Below are positions 51,040-60,374 of a DNA stretch of 64,000 nt, piece by piece. The stretch spans positions 62,001 through 126,000 of the forward strand of contig NZ_SLXM01000008.1 of assembly GCF_004345825.1 (NCBI RefSeq), in the 5' to 3' direction. Every line of letters begins with the position of its first letter. The first letter of the stretch is position 1. Both the position numbers and the translations under genes were made by a program. A model generated the notes under the pieces. It saw only the letters and a list, made by a program, of their open reading frames with translations, had not been told where the DNA came from and ran no database searches. This DNA is from Tenacibaculum skagerrakense (lineage in GTDB: Bacteria > Bacteroidota > Bacteroidia > Flavobacteriales > Flavobacteriaceae).

Positions 51040-52773
51040 TTATTCAGGAAATTCATCGATAAATAACAGGCCGTATTCGTCTATTCCATTCTTTTGAATT
51101 GGAGCTGCATTTTTTACATACCAAGTGATTGTATATTCCACTTTATCAGAGCCTTTTGGAAGTGTGATTTCAAAAAACTTATCATTCAACTCTTTTTTTG
51201 GATAAATGGTTAGATTTTTAGATTTAGGCTCTCCAAAAAAGTCATAATTAATTTTTACCGCTACGGCTCTTACATTTTTTTCTTTAAGAGTTTCAACATC
51301 ACCAGAAATTTCAATTTTTCTTCGCTGAAATGGTGTGTAGAGGTTGATCATTGAGGCAGTTGCAGTTTTCCAGTCTTCAGAATATGTTCCTCCACCTATA
51401 AATTTCCATACGGTTTGATATTCATAATTCAACCATTCATTTTGATCTGCATCACCATGATTTAAATAAGACATGGCGATTTTACCATTACTTTCTTTGT
51501 ACGTGTTTTTAGTAAGTAGTACTTCTTTTAAAGTAGCATCTCCAGATTGATGTTTTTTATTGAGTTTTACAGTAACGCTGTTAAGCATTTTATCAAACTC
51601 ATTTTCTATAGTTCCGTCAATTCCTACATATACATCACGTTGTTGGAAGGCAGGATCCCAAAGAGGTACATCTTTAAAAATGTCTTTATTGTCACCATAC
51701 TTTTTATAAAGATTCCCAGCATTAAAAGTGATGTAGTGATTTCGGTTTACTAAACTTCTACCTTTAAAAACCATGTTGCTTTTCCCTGTAGTACGATGCT
51801 CTTTATATTGGTAGCCAACATTTAAGCCAAATCCGGTAGTATTTCTGCTTCCCATGGCACCATTAGACCCAATTAATGAACCAATAGCATCTTCTAATCC
51901 GCCTCTATGTTCTTCAGGAACTTGTTCTAACGGAGTAGGTTTAAACATTAATTCTAATAGTTTTGTGTAAACTGTTTGGACAAGACTTTCCATAGATTCG
52001 TCCTTACCTACACTTGTGAATTTTATAGCATTGTCTTTTCGCAGTTTGTCGAATCCTAGTCCTACATCAGCGCCAACAAAATAAATACTTCCACCAGCAT
52101 CAAAAGCATGACTTTTCTTTACTTCAGACCAATCAATTTCTAATTCTGCTTCATAGTTTTCTGTCAAACCTGAAAAACCAAGTTCAAAAATTAACGATAC
52201 ATCGGGTGTAGACATTTTTAAACTTTCTAGTAATAGTTTAGACTTTAGCGGGTCTACATTAAAAGACAATGGAATTTTGCTATTTTCTATGATTGGAGCA
52301 CTTCCTGAACCAAGAATTGATTTTTTAGATTCGCCTGCTGGATTTAAAATTGAAGAAACCAATGTGTATTTCCCACTGTCAAAAATTATAGGTCCTTCAA
52401 TAATGATTTCATCATTTTCAAATTTCTTTTTCAAGAAACGCTCTGCATTTGATATCAATTCTTGTGGAGTATCATATAAAACTAAGAAGTTTAAGATTCC
52501 TCCGCCTCCAGCTTCTGTTATCGTCTTTGAATTGTTTTCCGAAGGTTTTTCAGTAATATATCTTAAGAATGAAAATTCAGGAATACTATCGTTTTGTAAT
52601 GATAACCTAGCTCTTTGTGGTAAATATCTGTAGCTATTTTCCTTCTTGTGAATTGGAAAACACCATAAACCATCCGCATTAACTCCTTGGTCGATTAGTA
52701 TAGATTGCCCATTTGAAATTAGGCAATAACCAATAAGCACAACTAATGTTATGTAGTGTTTTAAATTTTTCAT
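51040..52773 (-). CDS. Exported Y-Y-x-x-P family protein B
   Basis: 577 residues with a signal peptide (about 1-23, ending ISNGQ). The N-terminal module has NSYRYLP (47-52), PEFSFLRYITEKP, GGGILNFLVLYDTPQ and GSAPIIENS, then LLLESLKMSTPDVSLIF. A glycine-rich loop (RGGLEDAIGSLIGSNGAMGS) separates it from the second half. The C-terminal module has YEYQTVWKFIGGG, TPFQRRKIEISGDV and VEYTITWYVKNAAP. It resembles E most closely. Gap to A is 23 bp. No catalytic motif is visible; a structural or binding role is inferred. Confidence 0.78.
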   Translation of the reverse strand: MKNLKHYITLVVLIGYCLISNGQSILIDQGVNADGLWCFPIHKKENSYRYLPQRARLSLQNDSIPEFSFLRYITEKPSENNSKTITEAGGGGILNFLVLYDTPQELISNAERFLKKKFENDEIIIEGPIIFDSGKYTLVSSILNPAGESKKSILGSGSAPIIENSKIPLSFNVDPLKSKLLLESLKMSTPDVSLIFELGFSGLTENYEAELEIDWSEVKKSHAFDAGGSIYFVGADVGLGFDKLRKDNAIKFTSVGKDESMESLVQTVYTKLLELMFKPTPLEQVPEEHRGGLEDAIGSLIGSNGAMGSRNTTGFGLNVGYQYKEHRTTGKSNMVFKGRSLVNRNHYITFNAGNLYKKYGDNKDIFKDVPLWDPAFQQRDVYVGIDGTIENEFDKMLNSVTVKLNKKHQSGDATLKEVLLTKNTYKESNGKIAMSYLNHGDADQNEWLNYEYQTVWKFIGGGTYSEDWKTATASMINLYTPFQRRKIEISGDVETLKEKNVRAVAVKINYDFFGEPKSKNLTIYPKKELNDKFFEITLPKGSDKVEYTITWYVKNAAPIQKNGIDEYGLLFIDEFPE

Positions 52774-52796
52774 GATAAATATGTTATGCTACTCGT

Positions 52797-54605
52797 TTAT
52801 TCTTCTGAAGGTGGTAATAAGAACAGATAATCGCTATCTAATGATTTTAATGATTCTGTTGTTGGGCCACTTTTTTTATACCAGTTTACTTGGTAAGCAA
52901 CTGGTTCATTAGCATCATGATATAAGTTGATTTTGCTAGTGTTTTCAGTATCGTTTTTACGTAAAACTACTGTTCCCTGTGGGTTAGGTTGTCCATTTAG
53001 TATGGTGAAAAATCTAACAGAGCAAGCTTGCACTTCGGCATCTTTGAAGAAAGTTCTATCCGCATCAATTTGAACTGTACGTTTTTTAAATGGCGGTGTT
53101 AAGGCAATTGAAGCATCATTAGCTTTTAACCATTTATCTTCTGATTTTGGTAGTCGTATTGTTTTATTGTTTCCTTTTAAGTTCCAGCTAACTTGATATT
53201 CATAATCTAACCAGTCTGATTCTTTAATACCTAATCTTGGATAGAAAATATTTTTATAATCCTTTCCAGCTTCTAAATCTGTACGATTGATTATAACATC
53301 TTTAGTTACATCACTGTGGTCTTCTCCATAATGCTTTTTAAAGCTTACGGTTACAGAGTTTAAAATTTCATTGAAAGTATCTACATACTCTCCATCTAAT
53401 TGAAATATGATTTCACGTTTTGTAAAATCAACATCATCTAAGTTTACTACTCTAAAATACTTGTCTTTACTAGAAGGATCTTCTTTAAATACTTCATACA
53501 AACCGCTTATGTTTCCCGAAGAATACACTGGAACTTTAATTGTAGTAGATTTACTTAAGTTTAAGTAGAACTTGTTTACTTTAATATCAGATCTGTTTTT
53601 TAGTACAAACTGATTATCGGTTACATATTTTTCATCTCTTGCACCACCAAAAACTTTACTAAAGAAACCTCTTTTACGTCTTCCTAAAAGCTGGCCTTGC
53701 TCTACAGCAGTTTCTTTTTCTGGTTGTTTAGCCCAACCCATTTCAGCATCAAACATTAACTCAATCAATTTGTCAGTAATTAACGAAAGAATACTGCTCA
53801 TATCATCTGTTTTAATACCTAAACCACTAGACCTGTCAAAAACATCGATATTTAATTTTTGCTGTTGTACCATTTCATCTGTGATTTTGCGCATCTGCCT
53901 TTTAGTGTATTCTTTTTGATTACTATACACCTTGCTATAATGTTCGTAAACAGTTGACATATCTGCAGATACAACGGCATTGTAACCTTTTACTTTTGCT
54001 TCATAATATCCGCTAACAACTACAGAAATATCGGATGTTTTTCCTTGTAAAGACTCCCATAATAAGGTGGCTCCTTCTTGATTTAGTTTTGCAGCAATTG
54101 CAGCTTTTGAATTTTTATACAGTGGTGCATGTCCTGAAGTAATTACATTTTGCGTAAAAGGATTTTTACCATCAACATTATTAAGTATAGAAGAAACAAT
54201 TTTAAAGCTAGCAATTCCATCTTCACCATCTTTTAAAGCTTGTTTCATAGGAACTGGTCCAGCAATTTTAGCGCCTCCTTTTTTCTCTTTCAGTTCTTTT
54301 TCTAATTCGTTTAAGACTTCCTCAGGAAGATCAAACTGAATTAGTGTATGGAAAAGTCCACCGCTAGCATTTCCTTCTTGTCCAATGTATTTGGTACACA
54401 TTAGTTCAAAATCCCCGTCCTCTTTTGTTGCTAATCTAGGGTAATCAGGTATGTAATAATAAGTGTCGGGTTGGTTACTGTCTTGTAGTAATTGAATGCC
54501 GTTAATCATTAACCTGCCTTCGTCGTAATTTACTTGACACATCAGCCCTATTGGTAATAGTAGCAAGATGAATATCCAGTAGTTTGTTAGTTTTAGATTT
54601 TTCAT
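52797..54605 (-). CDS. Exported Y-Y-x-x-P family protein A (first gene of the operon)
   Basis: 602 residues with a signal peptide (about 1-23, ending LPIGLMCQ). The N-terminal module has TYYYIP (48-53), FELMCTKYIGQ, GGLFHTLIQFDLPEE, KIAGPVPMKQ and SGHAPLYKNS, then LLWESLQGKTSDISVVV. A basic, hydrophobic loop, LLGRRKRGFFSKVFGG (about 306-321), precedes the second half. The C-terminal module has YEYQVSWNLKG, SIALTPPFKKRTVQIDAD and AYQVNWYKKSGP. It is the first gene transcribed; reverse-strand TAGATTTG at 54630-54623 is 17 bp before the ATG. Confidence 0.78.
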   Translation of the reverse strand: MKNLKLTNYWIFILLLLPIGLMCQVNYDEGRLMINGIQLLQDSNQPDTYYYIPDYPRLATKEDGDFELMCTKYIGQEGNASGGLFHTLIQFDLPEEVLNELEKELKEKKGGAKIAGPVPMKQALKDGEDGIASFKIVSSILNNVDGKNPFTQNVITSGHAPLYKNSKAAIAAKLNQEGATLLWESLQGKTSDISVVVSGYYEAKVKGYNAVVSADMSTVYEHYSKVYSNQKEYTKRQMRKITDEMVQQQKLNIDVFDRSSGLGIKTDDMSSILSLITDKLIELMFDAEMGWAKQPEKETAVEQGQLLGRRKRGFFSKVFGGARDEKYVTDNQFVLKNRSDIKVNKFYLNLSKSTTIKVPVYSSGNISGLYEVFKEDPSSKDKYFRVVNLDDVDFTKREIIFQLDGEYVDTFNEILNSVTVSFKKHYGEDHSDVTKDVIINRTDLEAGKDYKNIFYPRLGIKESDWLDYEYQVSWNLKGNNKTIRLPKSEDKWLKANDASIALTPPFKKRTVQIDADRTFFKDAEVQACSVRFFTILNGQPNPQGTVVLRKNDTENTSKINLYHDANEPVAYQVNWYKKSGPTTESLKSLDSDYLFLLPPSEE

Positions 54606-54622
54606 GATAATAAAAGTTTTTA

Positions 54623-54630
54623 CAAATCTA
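54623..54630 (-). promoter_or_regulatory. Putative -7 box of the secreted-paralogue operon
   Basis: Reverse-strand TAGATTTG matches TAnnTTTG, 17 bp before the ATG of gene A. No TTG was found at the expected -33 spacing, so an activator may be needed. Confidence 0.5.
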
Positions 54631-54717
54631 AATCGCTGATAAATAATAATTTGGGGCGTATTTCTCGATTCTTAAAAAGTGATTTAGAGTTTTTTTAGCC
54701 CAATAATTCACTTTAGA

Positions 54718-54755
54718 TTTAACAGGAAAAACATCTTTTTGTTTAACAGGAAAAA
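54718..54755. promoter_or_regulatory. Direct repeat upstream of the secreted-paralogue operon
   Basis: TTTAACAGGAAAAA occurs at 54718-54731 and again at 54742-54755, with starts 24 bp apart, about 90-110 bp upstream of the -7 box of gene A. Such paired direct repeats are typical of activator sites. It lies in the 299-bp gap shared with the divergent pabB gene, which otherwise shows no ORF. Confidence 0.5.
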
Positions 54756-54892
54756 AACTTTTTTTAAAATACTTAGCGATATAAATACTTGATAAATAGT
54801 GAAAAGAGTTATGTGTAAAGTTTTTAAGAAAAACTACTATACCAACACAGTTAATATTATTTTGTTTAGTTTACGAACATCAGAAATAGTAT

Positions 54893-54900
54893 TATTTTTG
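54893..54900 (+). promoter_or_regulatory. Putative -7 box of the pabB operon
   Basis: TATTTTTG ends only 4 bp before the pabB ATG at 54905. If used, transcription would begin at or next to the start codon, giving a leaderless mRNA. Confidence 0.5.
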
Positions 54901-54904
54901 CCTG

Positions 54905-56209
54905 ATGTCTTTACGAACAGAACAAACTTTTTTTATAGACAATATAGAAATCTTCAAGAAGCAATTATTGGCTTGGGGACAACAATATGATACTGTTGTT
55001 TTTTTAGATAGCAATAACTACAAACTGCAGTATTCTAGTTATGATGCCATTTTAGCTGTAGAAGAATTTACATCTATTAAAACAGATTATTATCAGGCGT
55101 TTGAACAATTGAAAGAATACCAGTCGTATACAAAAGATTATTTATTTGGTTATTTATCTTACGATTTAAAAAATGATACTGAAGCTTTAAGCTCTAAGAA
55201 TTTTGATGGATTACAATTTCCTGATTTGTATTTTTTTCAACCACAAAAAATAATTTTTATTAAAAACAATGAGATTATCTTTTCGTATTTAAGAATGGTG
55301 GATGACGAAATTGAAGATGATTTTGAACAAATTATAAATGGAGAAACTTTTCAAGAAATGTCAAAGCATGACAATAACTTGAAAGTTAAACTTAGAATTC
55401 ATAAAGATGAGTACCATGCAAAAGTTACAAAAGTTATCGACCATATAAAAAGGGGAGATATTTATGAAGCAAATTTTTGTCAGGAGTTTTATGTAGAAAA
55501 CGCGACAATTAATCCTTTAGATACCTACAATCAACTTAACAAAATTTCTCAACCTCCTTTTGCAACATATTTTAAAAATGATGAGCTGTTTTTATTATCG
55601 GCATCACCAGAGAGATATATAAGAAAAGAAGGAAATAAAATAATCTCTCAGCCTATTAAAGGTACAGCAAAACGCTTTGTAGATGCCATTGAAGATGAAA
55701 AAGCAGCTTTTGATTTAGCGAGAGATGAAAAAGAGCGATCGGAAAACATTATGATTGTTGATTTAGTGAGAAATGATTTATCAAGAACTGCTAAAAAAGG
55801 ATCTGTGAAAGTTGAAGAGCTTTGCAAAGTATATTCTTTTAAGCAAGTTCATCAGTTAATATCTACAGTTGTTTCAGAAATAAAAGAAGATATCCATCCT
55901 GTTGATGTTATTCGAGATACTTTTCCAATGGGAAGTATGACAGGAGCACCTAAGATTTCTGCGATGATAATTATAGAAGATTTAGAGGAAACAAAGCGAG
56001 GTTTATATTCAGGAAGTGTGGGTTATTTTACACCAGATGGTGATTTTGATTTTAACGTAGTGATCAGAAGTATTTTGTATAACGAAGAAAAAAAGTATAT
56101 TTCTTATTCCGTAGGAGGAGCTATTACGGCAAAATCAACTCCAGAAAAAGAATACGAAGAATGCTTGTTAAAAGCAAAGGCAATGAAATTTGTACTTACA
56201 AACTCTTAA
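54905..56209 (+). CDS. pabB: Aminodeoxychorismate synthase component I
   Basis: 434 residues. The N-terminal half (about 1-160) is the divergent region of chorismate-using enzymes, and the chorismate-binding domain occupies about 165-430. RGDIYEANFCQEF, LLSASPERYIR, PIKGTAKR (Lys252), ENIMIVDLVRNDLSRTA, TFPMGSMTGAPK and GLYSGSVGYFTPDGDFDFNV are all in place. Lys in PIKGT marks PabB, since anthranilate synthase TrpE has Ala there. With a glutaminase (not in this window) it makes 4-amino-4-deoxychorismate for folate. It is the first gene of the forward operon pabB, alpha/beta hydrolase, tilS, dsbD. Confidence 0.93.
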   Translation: MSLRTEQTFFIDNIEIFKKQLLAWGQQYDTVVFLDSNNYKLQYSSYDAILAVEEFTSIKTDYYQAFEQLKEYQSYTKDYLFGYLSYDLKNDTEALSSKNFDGLQFPDLYFFQPQKIIFIKNNEIIFSYLRMVDDEIEDDFEQIINGETFQEMSKHDNNLKVKLRIHKDEYHAKVTKVIDHIKRGDIYEANFCQEFYVENATINPLDTYNQLNKISQPPFATYFKNDELFLLSASPERYIRKEGNKIISQPIKGTAKRFVDAIEDEKAAFDLARDEKERSENIMIVDLVRNDLSRTAKKGSVKVEELCKVYSFKQVHQLISTVVSEIKEDIHPVDVIRDTFPMGSMTGAPKISAMIIIEDLEETKRGLYSGSVGYFTPDGDFDFNVVIRSILYNEEKKYISYSVGGAITAKSTPEKEYEECLLKAKAMKFVLTNS

Positions 56210-56221
56210 AATAGATAAAGA

Positions 56222-57049
56222 ATGACTCATAAAACAGTAGAATTTAATTTTTATAAAACATCTTTTTTTGGTCAATACTGGAAAACAGATAATGTAAAAG
56301 CAGTAGTGTTAATTCTTCATGGATTAGGAGAACATTCAGGCAGATTTACAGAAGTTGCTGAAAATTTAGTTGATAATGGATATGGTGTTGTAGCTTTTGA
56401 TCATTTTGGTCACGGTAAAACTACTGGTAAAAGAGGACACAATCCTGGTTATGAGTCTGTATTAGATAGTATAGAACAGTTTATAAAGAAGACTAGAGAA
56501 ATCTTTGGAGACACTCAGCTATTTTTGTATGGACATTCTATGGGAGGAAATGCAGTATTAAATTATATGCTTTCTAGAGATAATGATATTAAAGGAGTAA
56601 TTGCTACCAGTGCTTTTTTGAAATTAGCATTTGAACCGCCGGCATGGAAACTTTTTTTTGGTAAGATTATTCAGAAGATAGCTTCATCTATTACGCTAGA
56701 TAATGAGATAAACACTTCATTTATTTCTAGAGACCCAGAAGAGGTGAAAAAATATGAAAACGATTCGTTGGTACATAATAGAGTTAGCCCGAACTTTTCC
56801 TTGTCATTCATCGAAAGAGGAGCGTGGGCTATCGAAAATGCAAGACTATTACAGAAACCTATTTTACTTTTACATGGAACCGATGATAAGTTGATTAGTT
56901 GTGAAGGTTCAAAAGAGTTTGCAGCTAATAACTCAGATAATGTAACGTTGAATTTATACCAAGGAGGATATCACGAATTGCATAATGATTTATGTAAATC
57001 GGAAGTTATTAAAGATATTGTTTCTTGGTTAAACGAAAACAGCCAATAA
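56222..57049 (+). CDS. Alpha/beta hydrolase, monoglyceride-lipase-like
   Basis: 275 residues. The serine hydrolase triad can be placed: Ser106 in YGHSMGGNAVLNY, an Asp in LLHGTDDKLI and a His in GYHELHNDL. The HGLGEHSGRF oxyanion-hole stretch and FDHFGHGKTTGKRGH match the lysophospholipase/monoacylglycerol lipase group (Hydrolase_4). There is no signal peptide, so it is cytoplasmic. The substrate is not determinable. It lies 12 bp after pabB and 2 bp before the tilS ATG. Confidence 0.92.
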   Translation: MTHKTVEFNFYKTSFFGQYWKTDNVKAVVLILHGLGEHSGRFTEVAENLVDNGYGVVAFDHFGHGKTTGKRGHNPGYESVLDSIEQFIKKTREIFGDTQLFLYGHSMGGNAVLNYMLSRDNDIKGVIATSAFLKLAFEPPAWKLFFGKIIQKIASSITLDNEINTSFISRDPEEVKKYENDSLVHNRVSPNFSLSFIERGAWAIENARLLQKPILLLHGTDDKLISCEGSKEFAANNSDNVTLNLYQGGYHELHNDLCKSEVIKDIVSWLNENSQ

Positions 57050-57051
57050 AA

Positions 57052-58362
57052 ATGTTAAATCAATTCAAAGAACACGTTTTTCTTAATTTTCCTTTTTTAG
57101 AACAAAAGAAAATTTTAGTTGCTATTTCGGGAGGAGTAGATAGTGTTGCTTTGGCATATTTATTACATACATTACATTATAAAATTGCACTAGTGCATTG
57201 TAATTTTAAATTACGAGATGAAGAGAGCGACTTAGATGCTCAATTAGTAGCTCAGCTAGGAGAAGAGTTTCAGTGCAAAACCTTTATCCAAGAGTTTGAT
57301 ACGCTCAAATATGCAGAAAATAATAAATTGTCTATTCAAATTGCAGCAAGAGAACTTCGCTACAAATGGTTTTCAGAAATTGCAATAGAAAATAATATTG
57401 ATTATATCGCAACTGCTCATCACGCTGATGATAATTTAGAAACTTGTTTAATTAATTTAACAAGAGGAACAGGCTTAGATGGTTTAACTGGAATTCCTTC
57501 GCAAAACGGAAATATCATTAGACCTTTATTACCATTTTCTAAGGTAACAATTTTAGAGTATGCAAAATCTAACCAGTTAAAATGGAGAGAAGATGCATCT
57601 AATTCCGAAACAAAATATACTAGAAATAAAATTCGTCACAATGTAATTCCAGCATTAAAAGAAATTAATCCTGCGTTACTTGAGAATTTTTCTAAAACAA
57701 TAGATTATCTAAAACAAACTAGAACTATTGTTGATCAAAAAGTTGAAGAAATTTTAACAGAAATACAGTCGAAAGAAGGTGATATTATAAAATTTAACAT
57801 TGAAAAAATGTTAAAATTGCCTAACAAAGAAGCGTATATATTCGAGATTTTTAAGGATTATAATTTTACAGAATGGAATAATATTTCTGAGTTATTAAAT
57901 GCTCAATCTGGAAAAGTTGTGTATTCAAAATCACACGTATTACTCAAAGACAGAGACTCTTTACTGTTGAAAGAGTTAAAAAGTAATACTGTTAATGCTT
58001 CAAAATTTTTCATCGAAAAAGATGTTGAAGAAATTACAGATCCGATTAAATTATCCATTAAAAATACAGATAAAAAACATACACTATCTAAAAATTATGT
58101 TTTAGTTAACAAAAATTTAGTAACTTTCCCAATAATTTTAAGAAAATGGGAGGAGGGAGACTTCTTCTATCCAACAGGAATGAGTGGCAAAAAAAAAGTG
58201 AGTAAGTTCTTTAAAGACGAGAAATTTTCGAAGTTTATGAAAGAACAAACATGGTTACTTTGCAATGCCGAAAACGAAATTATGTGGATAGTAGGAACAA
58301 GACAAGATAGAAGATTTTCTATCGATGAATCTTCGAAAAACATTTTGCAAATTAGTATATAA
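57052..58362 (+). CDS. tilS: tRNA(Ile)-lysidine synthase TilS
   Basis: 436 residues from ATG at 57052. An in-frame TTG at 57025 lies inside the preceding gene and was rejected. The ATP-pyrophosphatase P-loop is SGGVDS (26-31), followed by LVHCNFKLRDEESD, IATAHHADDNLETCLINLTR and GLTGIPSQNGNIIRPLLPF. The C-terminal TilS domain has LRKWEEGDFFYPTGM and SKFFKDEKFSKFMKEQTWLL. It converts the wobble C34 of tRNA-Ile(CAU) to lysidine and is normally essential. It is co-transcribed with the genes on both sides. Confidence 0.96.
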   Translation: MLNQFKEHVFLNFPFLEQKKILVAISGGVDSVALAYLLHTLHYKIALVHCNFKLRDEESDLDAQLVAQLGEEFQCKTFIQEFDTLKYAENNKLSIQIAARELRYKWFSEIAIENNIDYIATAHHADDNLETCLINLTRGTGLDGLTGIPSQNGNIIRPLLPFSKVTILEYAKSNQLKWREDASNSETKYTRNKIRHNVIPALKEINPALLENFSKTIDYLKQTRTIVDQKVEEILTEIQSKEGDIIKFNIEKMLKLPNKEAYIFEIFKDYNFTEWNNISELLNAQSGKVVYSKSHVLLKDRDSLLLKELKSNTVNASKFFIEKDVEEITDPIKLSIKNTDKKHTLSKNYVLVNKNLVTFPIILRKWEEGDFFYPTGMSGKKKVSKFFKDEKFSKFMKEQTWLLCNAENEIMWIVGTRQDRRFSIDESSKNILQISI

Positions 58363-58386
58363 AATAACCCCAATACAGTACAAACA

Positions 58387-60354
58387 ATGAAAAGAGTTAT
58401 TACCTTACTTTTATTATTTTTTGGATTTACTTTTACTGCCTTCGCTCAAGATGAGCCTGTAGAAGTAGAGACTTCAGTGAAGAAAATTTCTGACACTGAA
58501 TATGATTTAATTTTTAACATTTACATAGAAGAAGATTGGCACTTATACTCTCAGTATAATCCAAAAGACGCTTCTTTACCAATGTCTATCAAACCATCTC
58601 AAGGAGAAACTGGTTTTACAGTTGTAGGAAAAGCTGCCGAAAGTGAAACCAAAACCGAGTATAGTGAAATCTGGGGGATGGATGAGACGTTCTTTGTAGA
58701 AGAAGCTACTTTAACACAACGTATAAAGTTAGACGATCCAACTATTACTCAAGTCTCTCTTAATATAGAGGCACAGGTATGTAAGGAGTTCTGTTTACCT
58801 TATGACAATGATTTTACATTCTCTTTAAATGGAGGAGAAGTAGTAAAAACGGTTGCAACAGTTGATGTAAAAAGTCAAGAAATTACTAATTCTTTAAAAT
58901 TAGATTTAAAGAATCCAGAGTTATTAGAGTCTAAAACAGAAAACAAAGAAAATAAAGGAAACTTATTAAATATCTTTGTGTTAGGGTTTTTAGGAGGTTT
59001 AATCGCTTTCTTAACTCCTTGTGTTTTCCCTTTAATACCTTTAACAGTATCGTTTTTTAACAAACAATCAGAAAAAAGATCTAAAGGAATAACGAACTCT
59101 TTATTATATGGTTTCTTTATTGCTGCTATTTATGTAGCATTAAGTTTACCTTTTCACTTTGCTGATAGTATAGACCCAGAAATATTAAATACTATTTCTA
59201 CGAATATGTGGTTAAACATTTTCTTCTTTATAGTATTAGTATTCTTTGCTGGTTCTTTCTTTGGTTTCTACACAATTACATTACCAAGTTCATGGAGTAA
59301 CAAAGCAGATAATGCTTCTGGAATTGGAGGGATCTTTGGTATTTTCTTCATGGCTATTACATTAGCAATTGTATCATTCTCGTGTACTGGACCAATTTTA
59401 GGTTCATTATTAGCAGGATCGTTAACAGCTGATGGAGATCCAATGCAATTAACTGCTGGTATGGGAGGTTTTGGTGTAGCTTTAGCATTACCATTTGCGT
59501 TTTTCGCATTATTCCCTAATTTATTAAAATCATTGCCAAAGTCTGGTTTCTGGATGAAAGCAGTAACTGTATTATTAGGATTTATCGAATTAGCATTAGC
59601 ATTTAAATTCTTATCAAATGCAGACTTAGTTGGTAACTGGGATATTCTTAAAAGAGAAATCTTTATAGGTATTTGGATTTTCATTACAATTTTAGCAGCT
59701 TTATTCTTATTTGGAGTTATCAAATTCCCAGGTGGACCTAAAGTGAAAAGAATTTCTGGATTAAGAATTATATTAGGATTAGCAGTATTAGGATTTGCTG
59801 TTTATTTAGGGCCTGGAGTTACTAAAAAACCAATGTGGAGTCAATCTATCTTAAGTGGTTTTGCACCACCTCAATTCTACAGTATTTACGACCAAGACAA
59901 TAATAAGTGTCCTTTAGCTTTAAATTGTTTCAAAGACTTTGATGAAGGAATGGCGTATGCAAAAGAAGTTGGTAAGCCAGTTTTAGTTGATTTTACAGGA
60001 TGGGCTTGTGTAAACTGTAGAAAGATGGAAGAGAATGTATGGAGTGACACAAGAATCTATAACACATTAAAGAATGACTATGTTTTAATTTCTTTATATG
60101 TGGATGATAACGAAAACCCACTACCAGCAGATCAACAATTTGATTTTGTTAAGCCAAGTGGTAAAATTAAAAAGATTAGAACTTATGGAGAGAAGTGGGC
60201 AACTTTACAAACTGTAAACTTCAAAAATGCTTCACAACCTTATTATGTTCAGTTAAGTCCTGAATTAGAAGTATTAAATACTCCTCAACAGTATACAGAT
60301 AAATTAACGTATTACAACTGGTTAAAAGAAGGTGTAAAGCGTTATAAAGAATAA
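58387..60354 (+). CDS. dsbD: Thiol:disulfide interchange protein DsbD-like
   Basis: 655 residues with a signal peptide (about 1-20). The periplasmic alpha domain (about 21-160) has the cysteine pair CKEFC (132-136). The membrane CcdA-type domain has about eight helices with the redox cysteines in FLTPCVFPLIPLTVSFF (Cys212) and SFSCTGPILG (Cys333). The C-terminal thioredoxin domain contains GWACVNCRKMEENVW (Cys541-Cys544). It passes electrons from cytoplasmic thioredoxin to periplasmic disulfides. It is the last gene of the operon, 24 bp after tilS. Confidence 0.95.
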   Translation: MKRVITLLLLFFGFTFTAFAQDEPVEVETSVKKISDTEYDLIFNIYIEEDWHLYSQYNPKDASLPMSIKPSQGETGFTVVGKAAESETKTEYSEIWGMDETFFVEEATLTQRIKLDDPTITQVSLNIEAQVCKEFCLPYDNDFTFSLNGGEVVKTVATVDVKSQEITNSLKLDLKNPELLESKTENKENKGNLLNIFVLGFLGGLIAFLTPCVFPLIPLTVSFFNKQSEKRSKGITNSLLYGFFIAAIYVALSLPFHFADSIDPEILNTISTNMWLNIFFFIVLVFFAGSFFGFYTITLPSSWSNKADNASGIGGIFGIFFMAITLAIVSFSCTGPILGSLLAGSLTADGDPMQLTAGMGGFGVALALPFAFFALFPNLLKSLPKSGFWMKAVTVLLGFIELALAFKFLSNADLVGNWDILKREIFIGIWIFITILAALFLFGVIKFPGGPKVKRISGLRIILGLAVLGFAVYLGPGVTKKPMWSQSILSGFAPPQFYSIYDQDNNKCPLALNCFKDFDEGMAYAKEVGKPVLVDFTGWACVNCRKMEENVWSDTRIYNTLKNDYVLISLYVDDNENPLPADQQFDFVKPSGKIKKIRTYGEKWATLQTVNFKNASQPYYVQLSPELEVLNTPQQYTDKLTYYNWLKEGVKRYKE

Positions 60355-60374
60355 CAAATACAAATAAGTTACTT

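Noticed and set aside
54905-56209. Anthranilate synthase (TrpE)
   Set aside because: The PIKGT motif has Lys where TrpE has Ala, and no trp genes are adjacent.
57025-57051. TTG-initiated extension of tilS
   Set aside because: It lies inside the preceding hydrolase gene; the ATG at 57052 directly follows that gene's stop and gives the usual TilS start.
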